This document shows positions 1 through 13,517 of a stretch of 64,000 nt of DNA, one piece after another; positions within the stretch are counted from its first letter, which is position 1; each line of letters begins with the position of its first letter. The translations under genes were made by a program, and so were the position numbers. The notes below the pieces were generated by a model. The model was not told where the DNA came from and made no database searches. It worked only from the letters and a program-made list of their open reading frames with translations. Origin of the DNA: Sorex araneus (Eukaryota > Chordata > Mammalia > Eulipotyphla > Soricidae); assembly GCF_027595985.1 (NCBI RefSeq), contig NC_073302.1, forward strand, positions 392,264,403 to 392,328,402, in the 5' to 3' direction.

Positions 1-665
1 ATTTTAAATTTTTTTTATTTTATTTTTATAAAATTGTTCACAATAGTTGGTTACATTTAATATTCAAACAACAATCCCACCACCATTACACTTCCCCACC
101 ACCATATTTCCATCTCGAACCCCGAACCCTACCCCAAAGCAGAACCGAAATAATTTATTTTGCATTGCTTGTTTTGAATAATCCACTAAAAATAGAACAG
201 AAAAGGTTTCTTAGAGGGAAATGTGTGAAGATTGTTGTATTTCACCCAGGAGCCATTAAGGTCTTCTATAAGATTCATAACGTGTTGTTAAAGGTTGAGC
301 CTTGTGTGCTTATACCTATATCTGTATAAGCATACTTCCCCATACGATTGGTTGCCTTCTACTTTAAACCCAATTAAATGTGATTTGCTACTCTTTGGAT
401 ATTAGTGGTGTAAAGTATGAGATGTCCAGGAATAGATTCACTCGTGGGTGATGCTCATCCAAGCATGTGGAGAGTGGCCATGAGCATGGCGCTGGCTGAG
501 TTCTGGAGGCTCTTGGCTGCTGCTGATGGCTCCATTGGGACAGAAAGAAGCCTCACCCACCTCCCTCCAGGTTGCCCCAAATGAAACAGCCTGATGAGGG
601 GATCTGGCAGAATGGCTTTGGCATATCATTTTATGTTCTCTTTCGAGAGATTTATATTGAGTCTC
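1..665 (-). mobile_element. Unclassified retroelement ('A-B-C' family), copy 1, cut by window start
   Basis: Read on the minus strand, this copy matches the complete element at 12448-13097 along its length. The 5' GC-richer part is at 665-430, the middle part (AACCCAATTAAATG) at 430-355, a short TA-rich stretch near 310-330, and a 3' part with GGTGGTGGGATTG-type G-rich sequence ends in an A-rich tail at 1-40. No protein is encoded. The 3' end resembles L1 tails, so L1 mobilisation is inferred. Confidence 0.6.
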
Positions 666-1004
666 TTTTTTTTCTTATTTTTTTTTTAATTCCCAGATTT
701 TACCTCGGATCAAGCAACTCAAATTTTCCCAGAGTCTGGTAATGCATATTTTGTTAAAAAAAAAAAAACAGCCTGCCCATATCATTCCAGGGAATACCAG
801 TTTGAACCACTCGTTTCTAATATGATCCTTTACAGAGGTATTTGTGTTGTAGAAGCCTTATTGATTTATAGGCTGCTTCAGTTATTGAGTTAGAGAATGA
901 AAAGAATGACAGAAAGATGTCTCCCTGGATCATCCCATATTCCCTCTCTTCCAAACCAAAAACACATCTCTATTTACTTGCTTATAATTTGTATTTCAAA
1001 GTGA

Positions 1005-1980
1005 AAGGTTTGGGCCATACTCAGGCTTTTCAGGGTCTACTCCCAGCTCTGTGCTCAGGGGTCATCCCCAGAAGTCAAGGGACTACTTGGTGCAGAAATG
1101 AAACAAGGGCCTACTGCATGCAAAGTGTGTTCAGACCACTGAGTTTTCTCTCCAGCTCATTTCTCCTTAGGATTTTACGATGTTTTTTTCTTCACACTAT
1201 TTTCTGTTACACTGTGTGCTGTGATGATAATAGTTTTTTCTTCATAGTTATTGTGGGGTTGGTGGGAGGGTTGGGACAGGGATAATTGTCTTGCTGCGAA
1301 TTGAACCAAGGGTAACATATATGCAAAGCACATGATCTTGATCTTCCACTGAGCTATATCCCCCATTCCATTTTTATAGATGCTTACATATTACTGCCTA
1401 ATCTTTAAAATGGGAAACTTTTTTTTGGCTTTAATTTGTCAAAGTATATAAAATAGGGTGAGCTAAAAAACACTGGTGACAAAATGTGTGTGAATAAGAT
1501 GAAATCTTTTAGTTTTACTGTTTGTTGATATGCATTTAAAATATATTATTTAAAAATTTTGTTTGTTCATTTCGGGATGAACTATACCTGCTCTGCTCAA
1601 GACTTACTCTGGCTCTCTGCTGAAGAATCAATCACTCCTGGGTGTGCTCAGGGATCCAACCCAGATTGGTTACATGCAATCAAGCTCCTTAACCCCCTGT
1701 ACTATCTTCCGGGCCTCTATGATATCATTTTTATGGACAATTATCTTTTTCTTGGTTGGGGGGGAGGTAGTAGCAGAATTAGGTTCCTTTAAGAGCAACT
1801 CTGGGCCCCTCTCAGCAATTCTTGACTGACCATATAGGTAGCTCAATGTGAAGACCTCATGGTATTAGGGATCTACTGGCCCACTTCAGCAGTGTTCAGG
1901 GCACCAGAACCAGACAGTGTCATGATCCAAATAAGATCAGCCACATGCAAGCCCTGTGCCTCAGTCCCTGCACTAAAATA
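1005..1980 (-). mobile_element. Cluster of degenerate SINE copies
   Basis: Minus-strand SINE remnants lie at about 1008-1160, 1570-1715 and 1750-1975. A tRNA-like relic at 1251-1366 has a different head (AATTGAACCAAGGGTAAC, ending ACTGAGCTATATCCCCC). All are old and diverged. Confidence 0.6.
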
Positions 1981-4050
1981 AACTGTAATATATTTAATAT
2001 GGACTAGCATTCAGAAATATAAAGGAATGAACTCTTATACTACATCCAATAACTTAAGCAGACTTTAAGAGCATTCTACTGAGTAAAATTTAGCCATCTT
2101 AGGCCAGAGAGATAAGTTTGATAAGGTTCTATAATTATTTAAAAACTATGGGCGAATTTGTGAAGAATGACCAAATTTCAGCTTCCTATAAATCCACAAT
2201 TATTTCAAACCAAAAGGTTTTTCCTTAATAAGAATTGATTTTTCAAATGTAATTATTTAAAATACATGATTTCTTCCGATCTGGAGAGATAGTACCAGGA
2301 TTAAGGTGCTAGTCTGGCATCTTGTCAACCTTGATTTGATCCCCATAAAATCGTCCTCTGCCAGGAGCACTGCAGGGATCACTCCTGAGCATAGACCCAG
2401 AAACAGCCTCTGCGAAGCTTCTGGTGTGGCTTTAAAAGTGAAGTAACAGTGATAATAACATTATTATAACGTTATATAATTTTTGTAATATTACTGTGGC
2501 GTTCCCATGTTTTTAATATGTTAAAATCCTCTAAAGCTGGAAGTGTCCTGAATCTCTGAGAGATTCTTCCATAAGAGGCAAAAGTTGTTCCTGAAACTTT
2601 TCACCAAGAAATATTCCTCTTGTGTTTCCTATTACACATTAAGGCTTGCAAAATTACTCAGGGAGAGAGAGGAGACCACTATGTTGGTTTTTTACAATTT
2701 TAACACATTTCTCTCTCTCTCTGAATAATTCCACTTCCTGTTTACCACCTTCTTATTTTCCTTATTACTTCCATTCTAAATCTGATTCAACTCTAAATTG
2801 GGAAGCTTTTTTTTTCAGTCTTTAAGCAAAGAGTCTCACTACCTGCATAATTCCATGTTTACACATATGAGCTATTCTCAGTTACAGATAGTCTGAACTG
2901 GGTGTAACTTCTTTATATAGAATCAGCTAATACACACCCTCGACTTTCTTCTGTGGTTTAAAGTATGCCTAAATTTCAGTTTTATGAATTACTATTATTA
3001 GAATTATTTCTTAAGAGTTTAGATGTATTTCAAAGAATTTCAGCCTTATTTTTTTAAAAAAAGTGTCACTTCTTCTTCCCAATTACAGTAATTTTAATTT
3101 TGATCATTTTATTTCCATTAAAAACCAGTCAAAATGTTCAGTTACCCTGAGTTGCTTTGTAAGCAATCTATAAGCAAAGGTACAGAGAGTTTATCAAAGA
3201 AGTGATTCCAGGATATAGGATGAAGGCAGGGAGCTTAAGCAAGGAATGTTGTAAGAAAGGACAAATGAGTAGTGCTTTGGTTCACTGGGAATTTCTGAAG
3301 AGTTTTATAAAATGTGTCAGAATTATGAGTCAGAGATGAACAGGGAAATCCTTTGCTATGAATTGCTACCCTCCACTGGCCTATTGTGTCCAAGCAGGTT
3401 TTCAAAGTGTCAAGCAGACAAAGGTCTTGGAGAAGTCTAGGACAAGAATGAAGATACTGGAGATATGGGTTCCAGAGTCAGCCTCTGTTAGATCTTGAAA
3501 ATTGAACATCACTCTATAGGGACCGGAAATAGAACCAGAAGGATTTTTGAAGTAAGGTGCAGACCAACAAAACTGTCTACCTTGCTGTCTGACTTGATTA
3601 GGAATGACAAAGTGCTCAATGGAATAATTATATTCCTTTATATTAACTCAACCAGTGCTATTTTAACACCTCCATACTGGTTTTTATCTTCAATTTACCA
3701 GAGATGTCTCTAAAGGTTTATGTGGGACACTAAATTTTAATGCTTCAGGTAATAACCCAAGCATGTTACATTGGATTGCCAAACTGCATTTAAGAGGGCA
3801 ATATAAAGCAAAATGTGAAAGACTAAAATAAAGAAAAAATTCACACTTGAGCTGTTTTTACATGTGTTTTAATAAATTCACATGCTTTAAAGATATTGCT
3901 ATGGGGTTTTATATCTAAGAAATAAGTGGGGCGTGCAGGACCTTCTTAAGAAATAATAAGTGCTATTTCAGATAAACTATAATTGCCATAGAATCACATG
4001 GTTTAAAACATCATTTCAATTTCAGCTTTCTTTTATTGTTGTTGTGTTTG
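1981..4050. other. Mostly unique AT-rich sequence upstream of or within the STEAP4 5' region
   Basis: One old plus-strand SINE is at about 2280-2440. No other repeat, exon or motif is recognised. The untranslated first exon of STEAP4 could lie here but nothing marks it. Confidence 0.5.
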
Positions 4051-4214
4051 TTTTGAGGCCACACCTAGTGGCACTTAGGGCTTACTCTTGGCTCTGTGTT
4101 CAGGGATCACTTCTAGCGGGCTCAAGGGAACCATATGGCATGCCAGGGATCAAACCTGGGTTGGTAACATACAAGGCAAATGCCCTACCCACTGTACTGT
4201 CTCTCCAGCCCCCT
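4051..4214 (-). mobile_element. Short-type SINE
   Basis: On the minus strand the head GGGGGCTGGAGAGACAGTAC and the conserved CATATGG and CCTGAGC-type body are present. Moderate divergence; A-tail lost. Confidence 0.8.
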
Positions 4215-4860
4215 GTTTTTGTTTCCTTTGGGAGACCTCCCAAGCTGTGCTGTGTGGCCCAGAGACCTCTCTCCAGTGTATCCAGTTTGGACACGTGGTT
4301 GTTGCATGGGCCTTACCTTATGGTGCTTCAGTGTTGGGGATGGGCATAGAGTCCCAGGTTCTCATGCATGGCAGGCATGTGCCCAACCCTTCAAACTCAC
4401 TCTCTGGAATTCAGTTTAATTTTAATTTACTTTTATTTTCTTTGGGGTTAGACTGAGGATATTATACTATGCTGAAAATCTTTAGTCACTTGAACTGTCA
4501 ACACATACTTTGTCAAATTTTCTGTTGGGCAGTTTTTTTTGTTCCTTATTGATTTGTGTGAGATAAAAATGTTTTCCCCAGCTTTCTATCATCTTAGTTT
4601 GTTTATAGGGCTTTTGCTTTGCAGCAGTTATGTTGTACAATCACATTTATTTCTTTATTTTTTAATGGTTTTTAAGATAGAAAAAGGCCTTACCCCTCTA
4701 AGTTTACAAGTGTATTCTCCACAGTTTCTTCTAATCCTGTAATGTGTGTGTGTATGTGTTTTGTATAGATAGATAGTAGCTCTTGGATTCAACTTTTCCT
4801 TCAATTTCACTATTTAGTTGTTCCAATATTAAAATACTATCAAATACTCCATCTTTTGTA

Positions 4861-5390
4861 TTGGGGGTGGGGGCACATACCATTGGTGCTCAGGGCTTAT
4901 TCCTGACTCTGAGCTCAAAGACCACTCCTGGTGAACTGGGGAATCCTATGAGGTACTAGGGATTGAACCTGGGTTGGCCATATACAAGGCAATCTTCCTT
5001 CCTGCGTGCTGCATTATCTCTCCAGCATCAAATAATCCATCTTTTTTACCATTAAGTTAAGATATACTCTTAATAATATTACTTAGATTTATTTAAGTAA
5101 GGGTGTTGATGTGTTTTTACATGTATGGGATTATTTCTGTCGATGTTACTGACCTTTATAAGATTACTATTTTATCATCCATGTCCTTGCTTGTTTGTTC
5201 ATTTTGGGGCTGGGGGTTACCCAGCAGTACTGAGGAGCTACATCCATCTTATTGCTTAGAGCTATGTGCTGGAGGGAGGGGTAAGCTGCTATTGGTGGTG
5301 TTCCAGGAGTAATGTGATACCCAGGATTGAACCAGCATCAGTCACATGAAAAGACTTTTGCATTAATAACTTTACTACCTCACACCCATG
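4861..5390 (-). mobile_element. Two old SINE copies
   Basis: One copy at about 4861-5027 ends in ATTATCTCTCCAGC. A more degraded one lies at about 5200-5390. Both are on the minus strand. Confidence 0.6.
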
Positions 5391-5640
5391 ACCCATTTGA
5401 ATTTCTATATTTCTAAATTTTCTCTAGTGTAGTTGTGTTAGCTTGCATTTCCACCAGTAATAAAAGTGATCACAGAAAACAAATTTGTCTGATTTCCGGC
5501 TTTATTAGGAAGGTTTCTAGTAATAGGGGGAGGATTGTTGGGGCCATATTCCACATATCAGAAAGCACCTTAAGCCCTGGACTATCTCTCCTGCCCTTCT
5601 AATAAATATTTTCAACCATTATATCAGATTTTAGGTTAAG

Positions 5641-6075
5641 AGAGAGAAGCTTGGCAGACATGCAAGCTGTTTGCAGAAGGCTTGGGGTCACTCCCTGAAG
5701 GGTCCCGCCAATGCAGTGCTGTTGAGCTATGTGGTGCTGGGGAACACCAGAACACCCTCAACACCTCAGCAGGGTTTGAGGGCAACCAGGACCACACCTG
5801 GACCTGCTGGGAGATGGGGTGGGACATGAGTACCAGAGTCGCAATTAGTTCATTATGAATCCAAGAAAATACCTCTGACAACTGAGCATCCTCCCTAGAC
5901 ACAAAGAGGTACTCCACTCTGTGGGGTGGAAGGGCCAAACGTGTGGTGGTCAGGACTTACTCCTGGCACTATGCTCACTCCTGGCAACACTCTGAGGACC
6001 ATATTCAGTGCCAGGAATTAAATCAGGCCAATTGCATGCAAGGCAAATGTCTTACCTACTATGTCTCTGGTTTTA
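5641..6075 (-). mobile_element. Degenerate SINE-derived sequence
   Basis: A minus-strand SINE relic is at about 5941-6073 (GCATGCAAGGCAAATG). The adjacent 5641-5935 has SINE-like words (GTGGTGCTGGGGAACACC) but no clear ends. Confidence 0.5.
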
Positions 6076-6606
6076 CAGAGAGGTATTTTGTATGTTAAAG
6101 AACTGTCTTTATATTCCCCCTTGCTATTATTCAACTAAGAAATGTTAAATGTTAAAATACCACCACTTAGTATACATAAATATGTCTATTTTCTACTTAA
6201 ATCTCCTAACAGTAATAGATCTTCTAATAGTAAATTTATAGAATTTTCCTAGAATGATCTCAATTGATTACTGAGAACCTTCAGTTAGCAAGCTGTTGTA
6301 TTCTGCTTACTAATTATTTGTTTAGAATTTTGTATGTGTCATTAAGTATAAATGAATCAGCCTATACTTTCCTTCTCAATATTTTGATCAATTTGATATG
6401 AAAATTTTTGAAACAATAAGTGCTTGATAAATTCAATGTTGTTAAAATATGAGTCCATAGTTTAAAAATCCACTAATTTAATTCTTATTTGAGTAAATTT
6501 TACACCATGACTTTAAATGAGATAAATATGAGAATGTATAAGAAAGTTTTCATTCCTTACAAAATTTCTAGGGAATAAATACACTTGAGAAGTTTATTCC
6601 AACAAT
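6076..6606. other. Unique AT-rich sequence before the first STEAP4 coding exon
   Basis: No repeat or coding signal is seen. Confidence 0.4.
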
Positions 6607-6621
6607 AGAAAACATAATTCA

Positions 6622-6810
6622 GGGCCGGAGCGATAGCACAGCGGGTAGGGCGTTTGCCTTGCACGCGGCCGACCCGGGTTCGATCCCCGGCATCCCATAT
6701 GGTCCCCCAAGCACCACCAGGAGTAATTCCTGAGTGCAAAGCCAGGAGTAACCCCTGAGCATCGCTGGGTGTGACCCAAAAAGCAAAAAATAAATAAATA
6801 AATAAATAAA
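6622..6810 (+). mobile_element. Young short-type SINE with target-site duplication
   Basis: The head is GGGCCGGAGCGATAGCACAG, the B-box-like GGTTCGATCC is intact and the tail is (AAAT)n. It is flanked by AGAAAACATAATTCA at 6607-6621 and 6811-6825, identical over 15 bp. It lies about 100 bp upstream of the acceptor of STEAP4 coding exon 1. Confidence 0.95.
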
Positions 6811-6917
6811 AGAAAACATAATTCAATGATATTGTTAGATTAGAAATTTCATTGATTTTTTCATACCCAATGAAAAAACATTCACAGTTTGTTGGTTATT
6901 CGTATTATCTTTCAGTT

Positions 6918-7370
6918 ATGGAAAAATCTACAGATGCAATTGCTCTTACCATGAATTCTTCAGAAAAGTTGGAGACAATATGTATTTTTGGAACTGGAGA
7001 TTTTGGAAGATCCCTGGGACTTAAAATGCTCCAGTGTGGCTACTCTATTATTTTTGGAAGTCGAAACCCCCAGAAGTGCAATCTTCTGCCCAGTGGTACA
7101 GAGCTCTTAAGCTATTCTGAAGCAGCCCAAAAATCTGACATCATAATCATAGCAATCCATAGGGAACATTATCATTTTCTCACAGAACTAACTGAATTTC
7201 TCAATGGGAAAATACTGGTGGACGTCAGCAACAATGTCAGGACCAATCAGTATGCTGAGTCTAATGCGGAGTACCTTGCTCAGTTGGTGCCAGGAGTCCA
7301 TGTGGTTAAAGCATTTAACACCATCTCAGCCTGGGCTCTCCAGTCAGGAGCACTGGATGCAAGTCGTCAG
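6918..7370 (+). CDS. STEAP4: STEAP4 coding exon 1: start codon and NADPH-binding oxidoreductase domain (residues 1-151)
   Basis: This exon encodes most of the F420H2:NADP+ oxidoreductase-like domain that passes electrons from NADPH to the membrane domain. The dinucleotide-binding motif GTGDFG (GxGxxG) is at residues 25-30. The start [10 protein letters not shown] is one residue shorter than the human start but aligns with it, which is why I chose ATG 6918. The frame stays open upstream to 6852, but a likely acceptor (TTATCTTTCAG ending at 6915) places the exon start at 6916. The donor is CAG|GTAAGA at 7371, leaving phase 0. The exon ends within [12 protein letters not shown], a stretch highly conserved in STEAP proteins. 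A young SINE ends about 100 bp upstream. Confidence 0.96.
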
Positions 7371-8241
7371 GTAAGATGAAATGGTGAGTTTGGGGATCAG
7401 AAATAAACAACAGGGGATAAGGCCCAGGCTATGCAGGCAGACCTGGTTTAGTCCCTGGCATCATATATTTCCTACTCCCCACCAAGCACAGTAATCCCAA
7501 GCACTTCAGTGTTCAAGCAGCATCATGTTTAGGGTCTTTTGTCAAACTGCCAGCCAGTTGTCCAAGAATAGCCACAGGGACCCCTCTTGGACCTGGGAGC
7601 CCCCATCCTCCCATGAAAGAATGTGCACTCTATCTTCCAAAGATCCACGTTTTAATGTGCACTTGCCTCAAAGATTCCAAAGAATAATTTACAAAACAAA
7701 ATATGCGCTTACATTTCATTCTACTAATATGTGCCATTAATAGCTTTCTTGGATTTGATCAAGTGGGTAGTAAATTGTGGTTTCCCACTGACTTCACATC
7801 TGGCTTTCATTTAACAGAATTGAGTGGTGTCAGTGGAGGGTTTCTTTGTCAGTAACTGAAAATGAACATAGCTAAATGGTTGGTGGATATCCTATCCCAC
7901 TCCTATTACCTGCTGTAAAACTGCTTTTGTGTATTTACTGAGATTCAAAGTAGTCTAGTGATGACTACTATTACCATGGAGAAGCAAGTCTTAGAATAAC
8001 AGGATGTGCTTAAAATCACCCTCAACTTCAATTTTTTTAAAAAATTGGTAGGTAGCCTTTTTTTTGATAGCTTGTACTTAAGCATATATGTACAATGTCA
8101 TCTTGCTAAACACATTAATTCTACATCCGTGTTTGAAAAGCAGGTCATTGTTGCATATCACTGTTCAACATGGTATCTAAGTAGACTTTAAAATCGTGAT
8201 GAAAGGAGAAATAAATATAAAATTGATTTTTTTAATCTTAG
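7371..8241 (+). other. STEAP4: STEAP4 intron between coding exons 1 and 2
   Basis: GT-AG intron of 871 bp. A degraded plus-strand SINE lies at about 7400-7520; the rest appears unique. Confidence 0.85.
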
Positions 8242-8769
8242 GTTTTTGTCTGCGGAAATGACAGTAAAGCCAAGCAAAGAGTGATAGCGATTGTTTCTTC
8301 TCTTGGACTTACTCCGTTGGATCAAGGACCTCTCAAGGCAGCCAAAGAAATTGAAAACTATCCCCTACAACTATTTCCAATGTGGAAGTTCCCCTTCTAT
8401 TTGTCTACTGCTCTGTTTATCTTCTTTTTTTTCTATGGTGTTATAAGAGACATACTCTACTTCTATGTTTCTAAAAAGAAAGATGTCACATTTAGTTTGG
8501 CTTATTCCATACCAAGTCATGTCTGTCCGATAGTAGCTCTCATCCTGCTTGGCTTGGTTTACCTGCCTGGCATCATTGCAGCCATTTTGCAGCTGTATCG
8601 GGGTACCAAATACCATCAGTTCCCAAACTGGCTTGACCATTGGATGCTATGCAGAAAGCAACTTGGCTTGATCTCACTGGGGCTCGCCTGTCTTCATGTT
8701 CTCTTCATAGTTTCAACTCCTCTTCGTTACATTGCACTGTGGCATTTTAAAAACATGACCATTACTCAG
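8242..8769 (+). CDS. STEAP4: STEAP4 coding exon 2: end of oxidoreductase domain and first transmembrane helices (residues 152-327)
   Basis: Acceptor TTAATCTTAG|GTTTTTGTC and donor CAG|GTAAGT keep the frame. The exon starts [13 protein letters not shown], finishing the NADPH domain, and then enters the membrane domain. Hydrophobic helices are visible near residues 203-218 and 245-266. The third contains LACLHVLF with His303, which corresponds by position to human haem ligand His304. The segment [20 protein letters not shown] is the family-typical cytosolic loop involved in FAD and haem contacts. Relative to human there are many conservative changes in the helices but none at the motifs noted. 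Confidence 0.96.
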
Positions 8770-10075
8770 GTAAGTATCTACCCATTTATAATCTCCTAGT
8801 CCTGAAGTCAAAGAGGAAACTTACCATATTATGTTCCTCTTTATAATTACAGAAAATTTCTTCATCTTCTTTTTTTCTCAATGAACCCACTTGAAGTGCA
8901 TGCAACATCAAGAATTAAAATTAGACTGAATTTACATAGATTCAGATCTATATTCACAGGATGCTGAAAAAATGATTTGAGGACTCAGGAAACCTAAAGA
9001 CAGCTATTTGGATTGCTTTGACTGGCAATCAAGAAATGTAAACCAATTCAATACTTTTTATTTTAATTCACTGTGATTTATGAATCTGTTAATAAAAATT
9101 TCAGGAATTCAGTATTCCAACTCACAATCCACTGCCAATGTCTGCATTCTTCCACCAATGGCCCAAGTTTCCTTTCCTCTCCACAAAAGATCCTATTTTT
9201 ATACATGGTCCTTTCTCTTGGAATTCAACTCTCTTACAAGAAGTCTCTCAAATATGTGTCACAGGAATAGAAACAAATACACAAAAGAGTGCTTATAGCT
9301 CCATTAATGTGACTTCTGATTGTCCTCAATAATGAAAAAAACTAAATAGTTCTGAAAAAATGTCAAATATTATTTTCTGCATAGTAAAAAAGTTCAGAGA
9401 CAATCATCTCAGAAGTCTTAATAGTCCCAGAGGAAGTACTATGCATCAGTTTCTAGTTTAGAAATAACTGATTTTGATCAGAATTACTATAGTCTCAAAT
9501 TTTGTTAGTCATTAATTCATTGGTAGTGCTCTGCTTGTTTCTCTACATTATTTTTCTAACAATTATATGGGAATTGCTTGGGTAAGAGTCACAACACTCC
9601 AGAGCTCTAAATCCACTCACCAGTCTATAGTACAACAGACTTGCTGCCATATACAATATAGAATGCATGAAAGAACCCAAACACTTTGCATGTGAATAAT
9701 TAGCATAAAAAACCAAAAAACAAAATTCTAATGTAATCATTTAAGAACATAAAATTTTGCTTGGGGAACAAGCCATATGGTATAGGTTTAAATAAATGTT
9801 TACTTTGTTTTAGGATTTGTAGGGTCAATTAAAACTTCGTATCTAACTCCTTGAAGTCAACTTTTATAATAAAAGTCCATGCAGAACCAATTACTTTTTC
9901 TGCCCCACAATATATTTTAAGTATATTTTTCTCTTTTCAAATGATTATCAAGAATTGGCATACAACTTATCCTTAGAAAATTAGCAATGCAGAGGTGTTT
10001 TAAAGTTCCCTTTAAAGTTTGAATACTTTGCCAAAAAAAAAGTAATTAAAAATTTTGCTTATGATTTTTTTTCAG
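8770..10075 (+). other. STEAP4: STEAP4 intron between coding exons 2 and 3
   Basis: GT-AG intron of 1306 bp, AT-rich, with no repeat I can recognise and no internal exon. Confidence 0.85.
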
Positions 10076-10240
10076 GTAGCACTCAAAAAAGAAAGTCCAA
10101 TTAGTACATATAGAGCCTGGCTTAATGATTCATATTTGACTTTGGGGGTGCTTGGATTTTTCCTGTTTGTACTCCTAGGAATCACATCCTTGCCATCAGT
10201 TAGCAATCTGGTCAACTGGAGAGAGTTCCGATTTGTACAG
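10076..10240 (+). CDS. STEAP4: STEAP4 coding exon 3: membrane domain, residues 328-382
   Basis: The acceptor is a T-rich tract ending TTTTTTTTCAG|GTAGCA and the donor is CAG|GTAAGT. The 55 encoded residues include [18 protein letters not shown], a membrane helix followed by the strongly conserved STEAP segment [15 protein letters not shown]. The length (165 nt) is a multiple of three, so skipping would keep the frame but remove a helix. The following intron holds the large purine microsatellite. Confidence 0.95.
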
Positions 10241-10517
10241 GTAAGTACTTTAAGACTGAATATGCTTTATGTTGCAAAAGAAGTATGACTTTTAAAATTC
10301 TTCTCATTTTTCTTTCATCATGCAGAAATTTCATCACTTCCCTAGCAATTGCATAAAAATAGCAACTGAAACAAGTTCAAATTAGAAAATTCTAAACTCT
10401 GGTACAAGAAGGCAGATTCCATAATGACTTGATTTCCTAGTAAGACATCCTTAGCCAAGATTTCTTGACTCTACCAGAAGCATCACTAAGACTAGATATA
10501 AAAAATAAATAAAAATA

Positions 10518-11446
<929 letters not shown>

Positions 11447-11805
11447 TATGTGTAGGTACAAAGGACAGAGAAACTCAAAAACAAAATTTCTTCTTCTGAA
11501 AGTTAATCTTTGCATAATAACATGTTGTGCGGAAAGGTTTATACTGAAATAAAGTTAAAAGCTAAGAGCAAGATGGGCTAGACTATCAACGTAATAGACT
11601 CAATACTGATCTGTTAGAAAGAAAACTGACTTTTTTTGGTATACCACCAATACCTCATTTAAGGTAGTGGGACAAAATGTTCTTATACAGCAGTGGTCCT
11701 GAAAGTGTGATACCAGGACCACCACCAGCAGCATCCACCAGAATCTTGTTAGGGACATAAGTCTCCAAACCCCACCTTGACCTAATCCATCAAAAACTCG
11801 GGAGC

Positions 11806-11990
11806 AGGACTGGAGCCATAGTACAGTGAACAGGGTGCTTGCCCTGTACATGGGCAACCTGGATTTGATCTCGAGCACGCACTACATATGGTCCCTCAAA
11901 TCTTCCAGTAGTGATTCCTGAGCACATAGCCAGGAGTCAGCTCTGAGAACTCTGTTGTACCCCCCCCCCAAACAAAAAAAAAAACCCTCA
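11806..11990 (+). mobile_element. Short-type SINE (moderately old)
   Basis: The head GACTGGAGCCATAGTACAGT, the body CATATGGTCCCTC and a C-run followed by an A-rich tail are recognisable. Confidence 0.8.
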
Positions 11991-12447
11991 GGAGGTAGTG
12001 GCCCTATAGTTTAATGGCGGAGGTGGGGGTGGGAAATGGCCCTCCAGACAATTCTGATGCCAACTTAATCTGAACCTGATAACAGACTAGATCATTAAAC
12101 ATCTGAAATTAGATAGATTTGAATTTTACAGAACTATTTGAATATTCTTGCAGTGTCTCCCAAGGGCCAAGAGCAGTTAACATTTCTCACTGAGGTTTCT
12201 TCACAGCACAAAGACAGAAATAGCATTGAGGTATAGAATTTAGACTAAACCAATGAACAAGAGTAAAGTTTGCTAGTTGTTCTTTATGTGATAGAAACTC
12301 ACTAACATCTGCTTTTAGTCAAGAGCATATACTAGTGTAGTATTTCCAGAGGACATATTGTGTCTTATCCATTTCTGACCTCCGGAAAAGTAGAACAAGG
12401 AAAGAATCTTTCGAATGGGAAAGAAATCAAGGAAAATACTTATTCTA

Positions 12448-13097
12448 GAGATCACATGGCTTTTTCTCCTGGAAGGGAGCAACATGATGCTTGCCAGAGC
12501 CATGCCACCGGACTCCACGCCAGGCTGCTTCACTCCAGGTGCCCCAGAGGGGGGGGATGGTGAGAGCCCTCACATGCTGGGGTCGAGTCTCATGCATGAG
12601 TGAACGTATTCCTGGATCTCGGGGCCACAGACACATCATAAGACACTTCCTACCCATTCTCCAAAAGTACCACACCACATTTGATGGGGTTCAAATAGTA
12701 GGCAACAAATCACAGAGGGGCATATATATATATATATATGCATATATATATGCATACATACATATTTCCAGATATATATACGAAAGCCCATGTCACTCAA
12801 CCTGTAACAACATGTTAGTGATATCCTAAAGAATGTCTTAATGGCTCCTGCCAAAATAGAACAATCTTCACACTGTTTCCTCTATGGATACTTTTTTATA
12901 GCATTTTCAGTGGTTTTTCGTAACAGCAATACAATATATATTATTTTGGTTGTGCTTTGGGACAGGGATTGGGGCTTGGGATGGAAATATCCCAAATTTG
13001 ATGGTGGGAAGGTTTAATGGTGGTGGAATTGGTGTTTAAATATTAAATGTAATCAGATTTTGTGAACTACCATATAAAATTTTAAAATATTAAAAAT
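12448..13097 (+). mobile_element. Unclassified ~650-bp retroelement ('A-B-C' family), complete insertion
   Basis: Identical 15-bp flanks AAAATACTTATTCTA lie at 12433-12447 and 13098-13112. Part A (12448-12620) is GC-richer. Part B (12620-12720) includes GACACTTCCTACCCATTCTC. A TA-rich tract follows at 12722-12780. Part C (12790-13097) ends in G-rich GGTGGTGGAATTGG-type sequence and an A-rich tail. It has no long reading frame. Tail and duplication point to L1-type mobilisation. The family is not one I can name. Confidence 0.75.
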
Positions 13098-13216
13098 AAA
13101 ATACTTATTCTAACTAACAAAAGTGAGCTCTGCGAAACTTTCTCCTCTAGCCAAATTAAGACAGAGCCACCACGTCATTTGTAAGAGCAATTATTTTTTA
13201 AGAAAATATTTATCTT

Positions 13217-13388
13217 GGGGCTGGAGTGATAGCACAACGGGTAGGGCGTTTGCCTTGCACCGGCCTACCTGGGTTCGAATCCCAGCATCCCATATGGTCC
13301 CCTGAGCACAGCCAGAAGTAATTCCTGAGTGCAGAGCCAGGAGTAACCCCTGTTCATTGTCAGGTGTGACCCAAAACAAGCCAAAAAA
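13217..13388 (+). mobile_element. Short-type SINE
   Basis: The head GGGGCTGGAGTGATAGCACA and body are well preserved, and the tail is short. Flanking TTATCTTG occurs on both sides and fits a target-site duplication. Confidence 0.88.
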
Positions 13389-13517
13389 ATTATCTTGAAA
13401 TTTGTCCCAAAAAAGATACAGGTGAAACTAATGCTGTAAAGATTTCTAAGATTTGTGGTTATTGACAGATATCATTCATTACCTTATAACATTTCACTTC
13501 AAAATATAAGCCATATT

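Noticed and set aside
6622-6700. tRNA-like heads with A- and B-box words, considered as tRNA genes
   Set aside because: They belong to SINEs, occur in dozens of copies and lack a full cloverleaf and anticodon arm.
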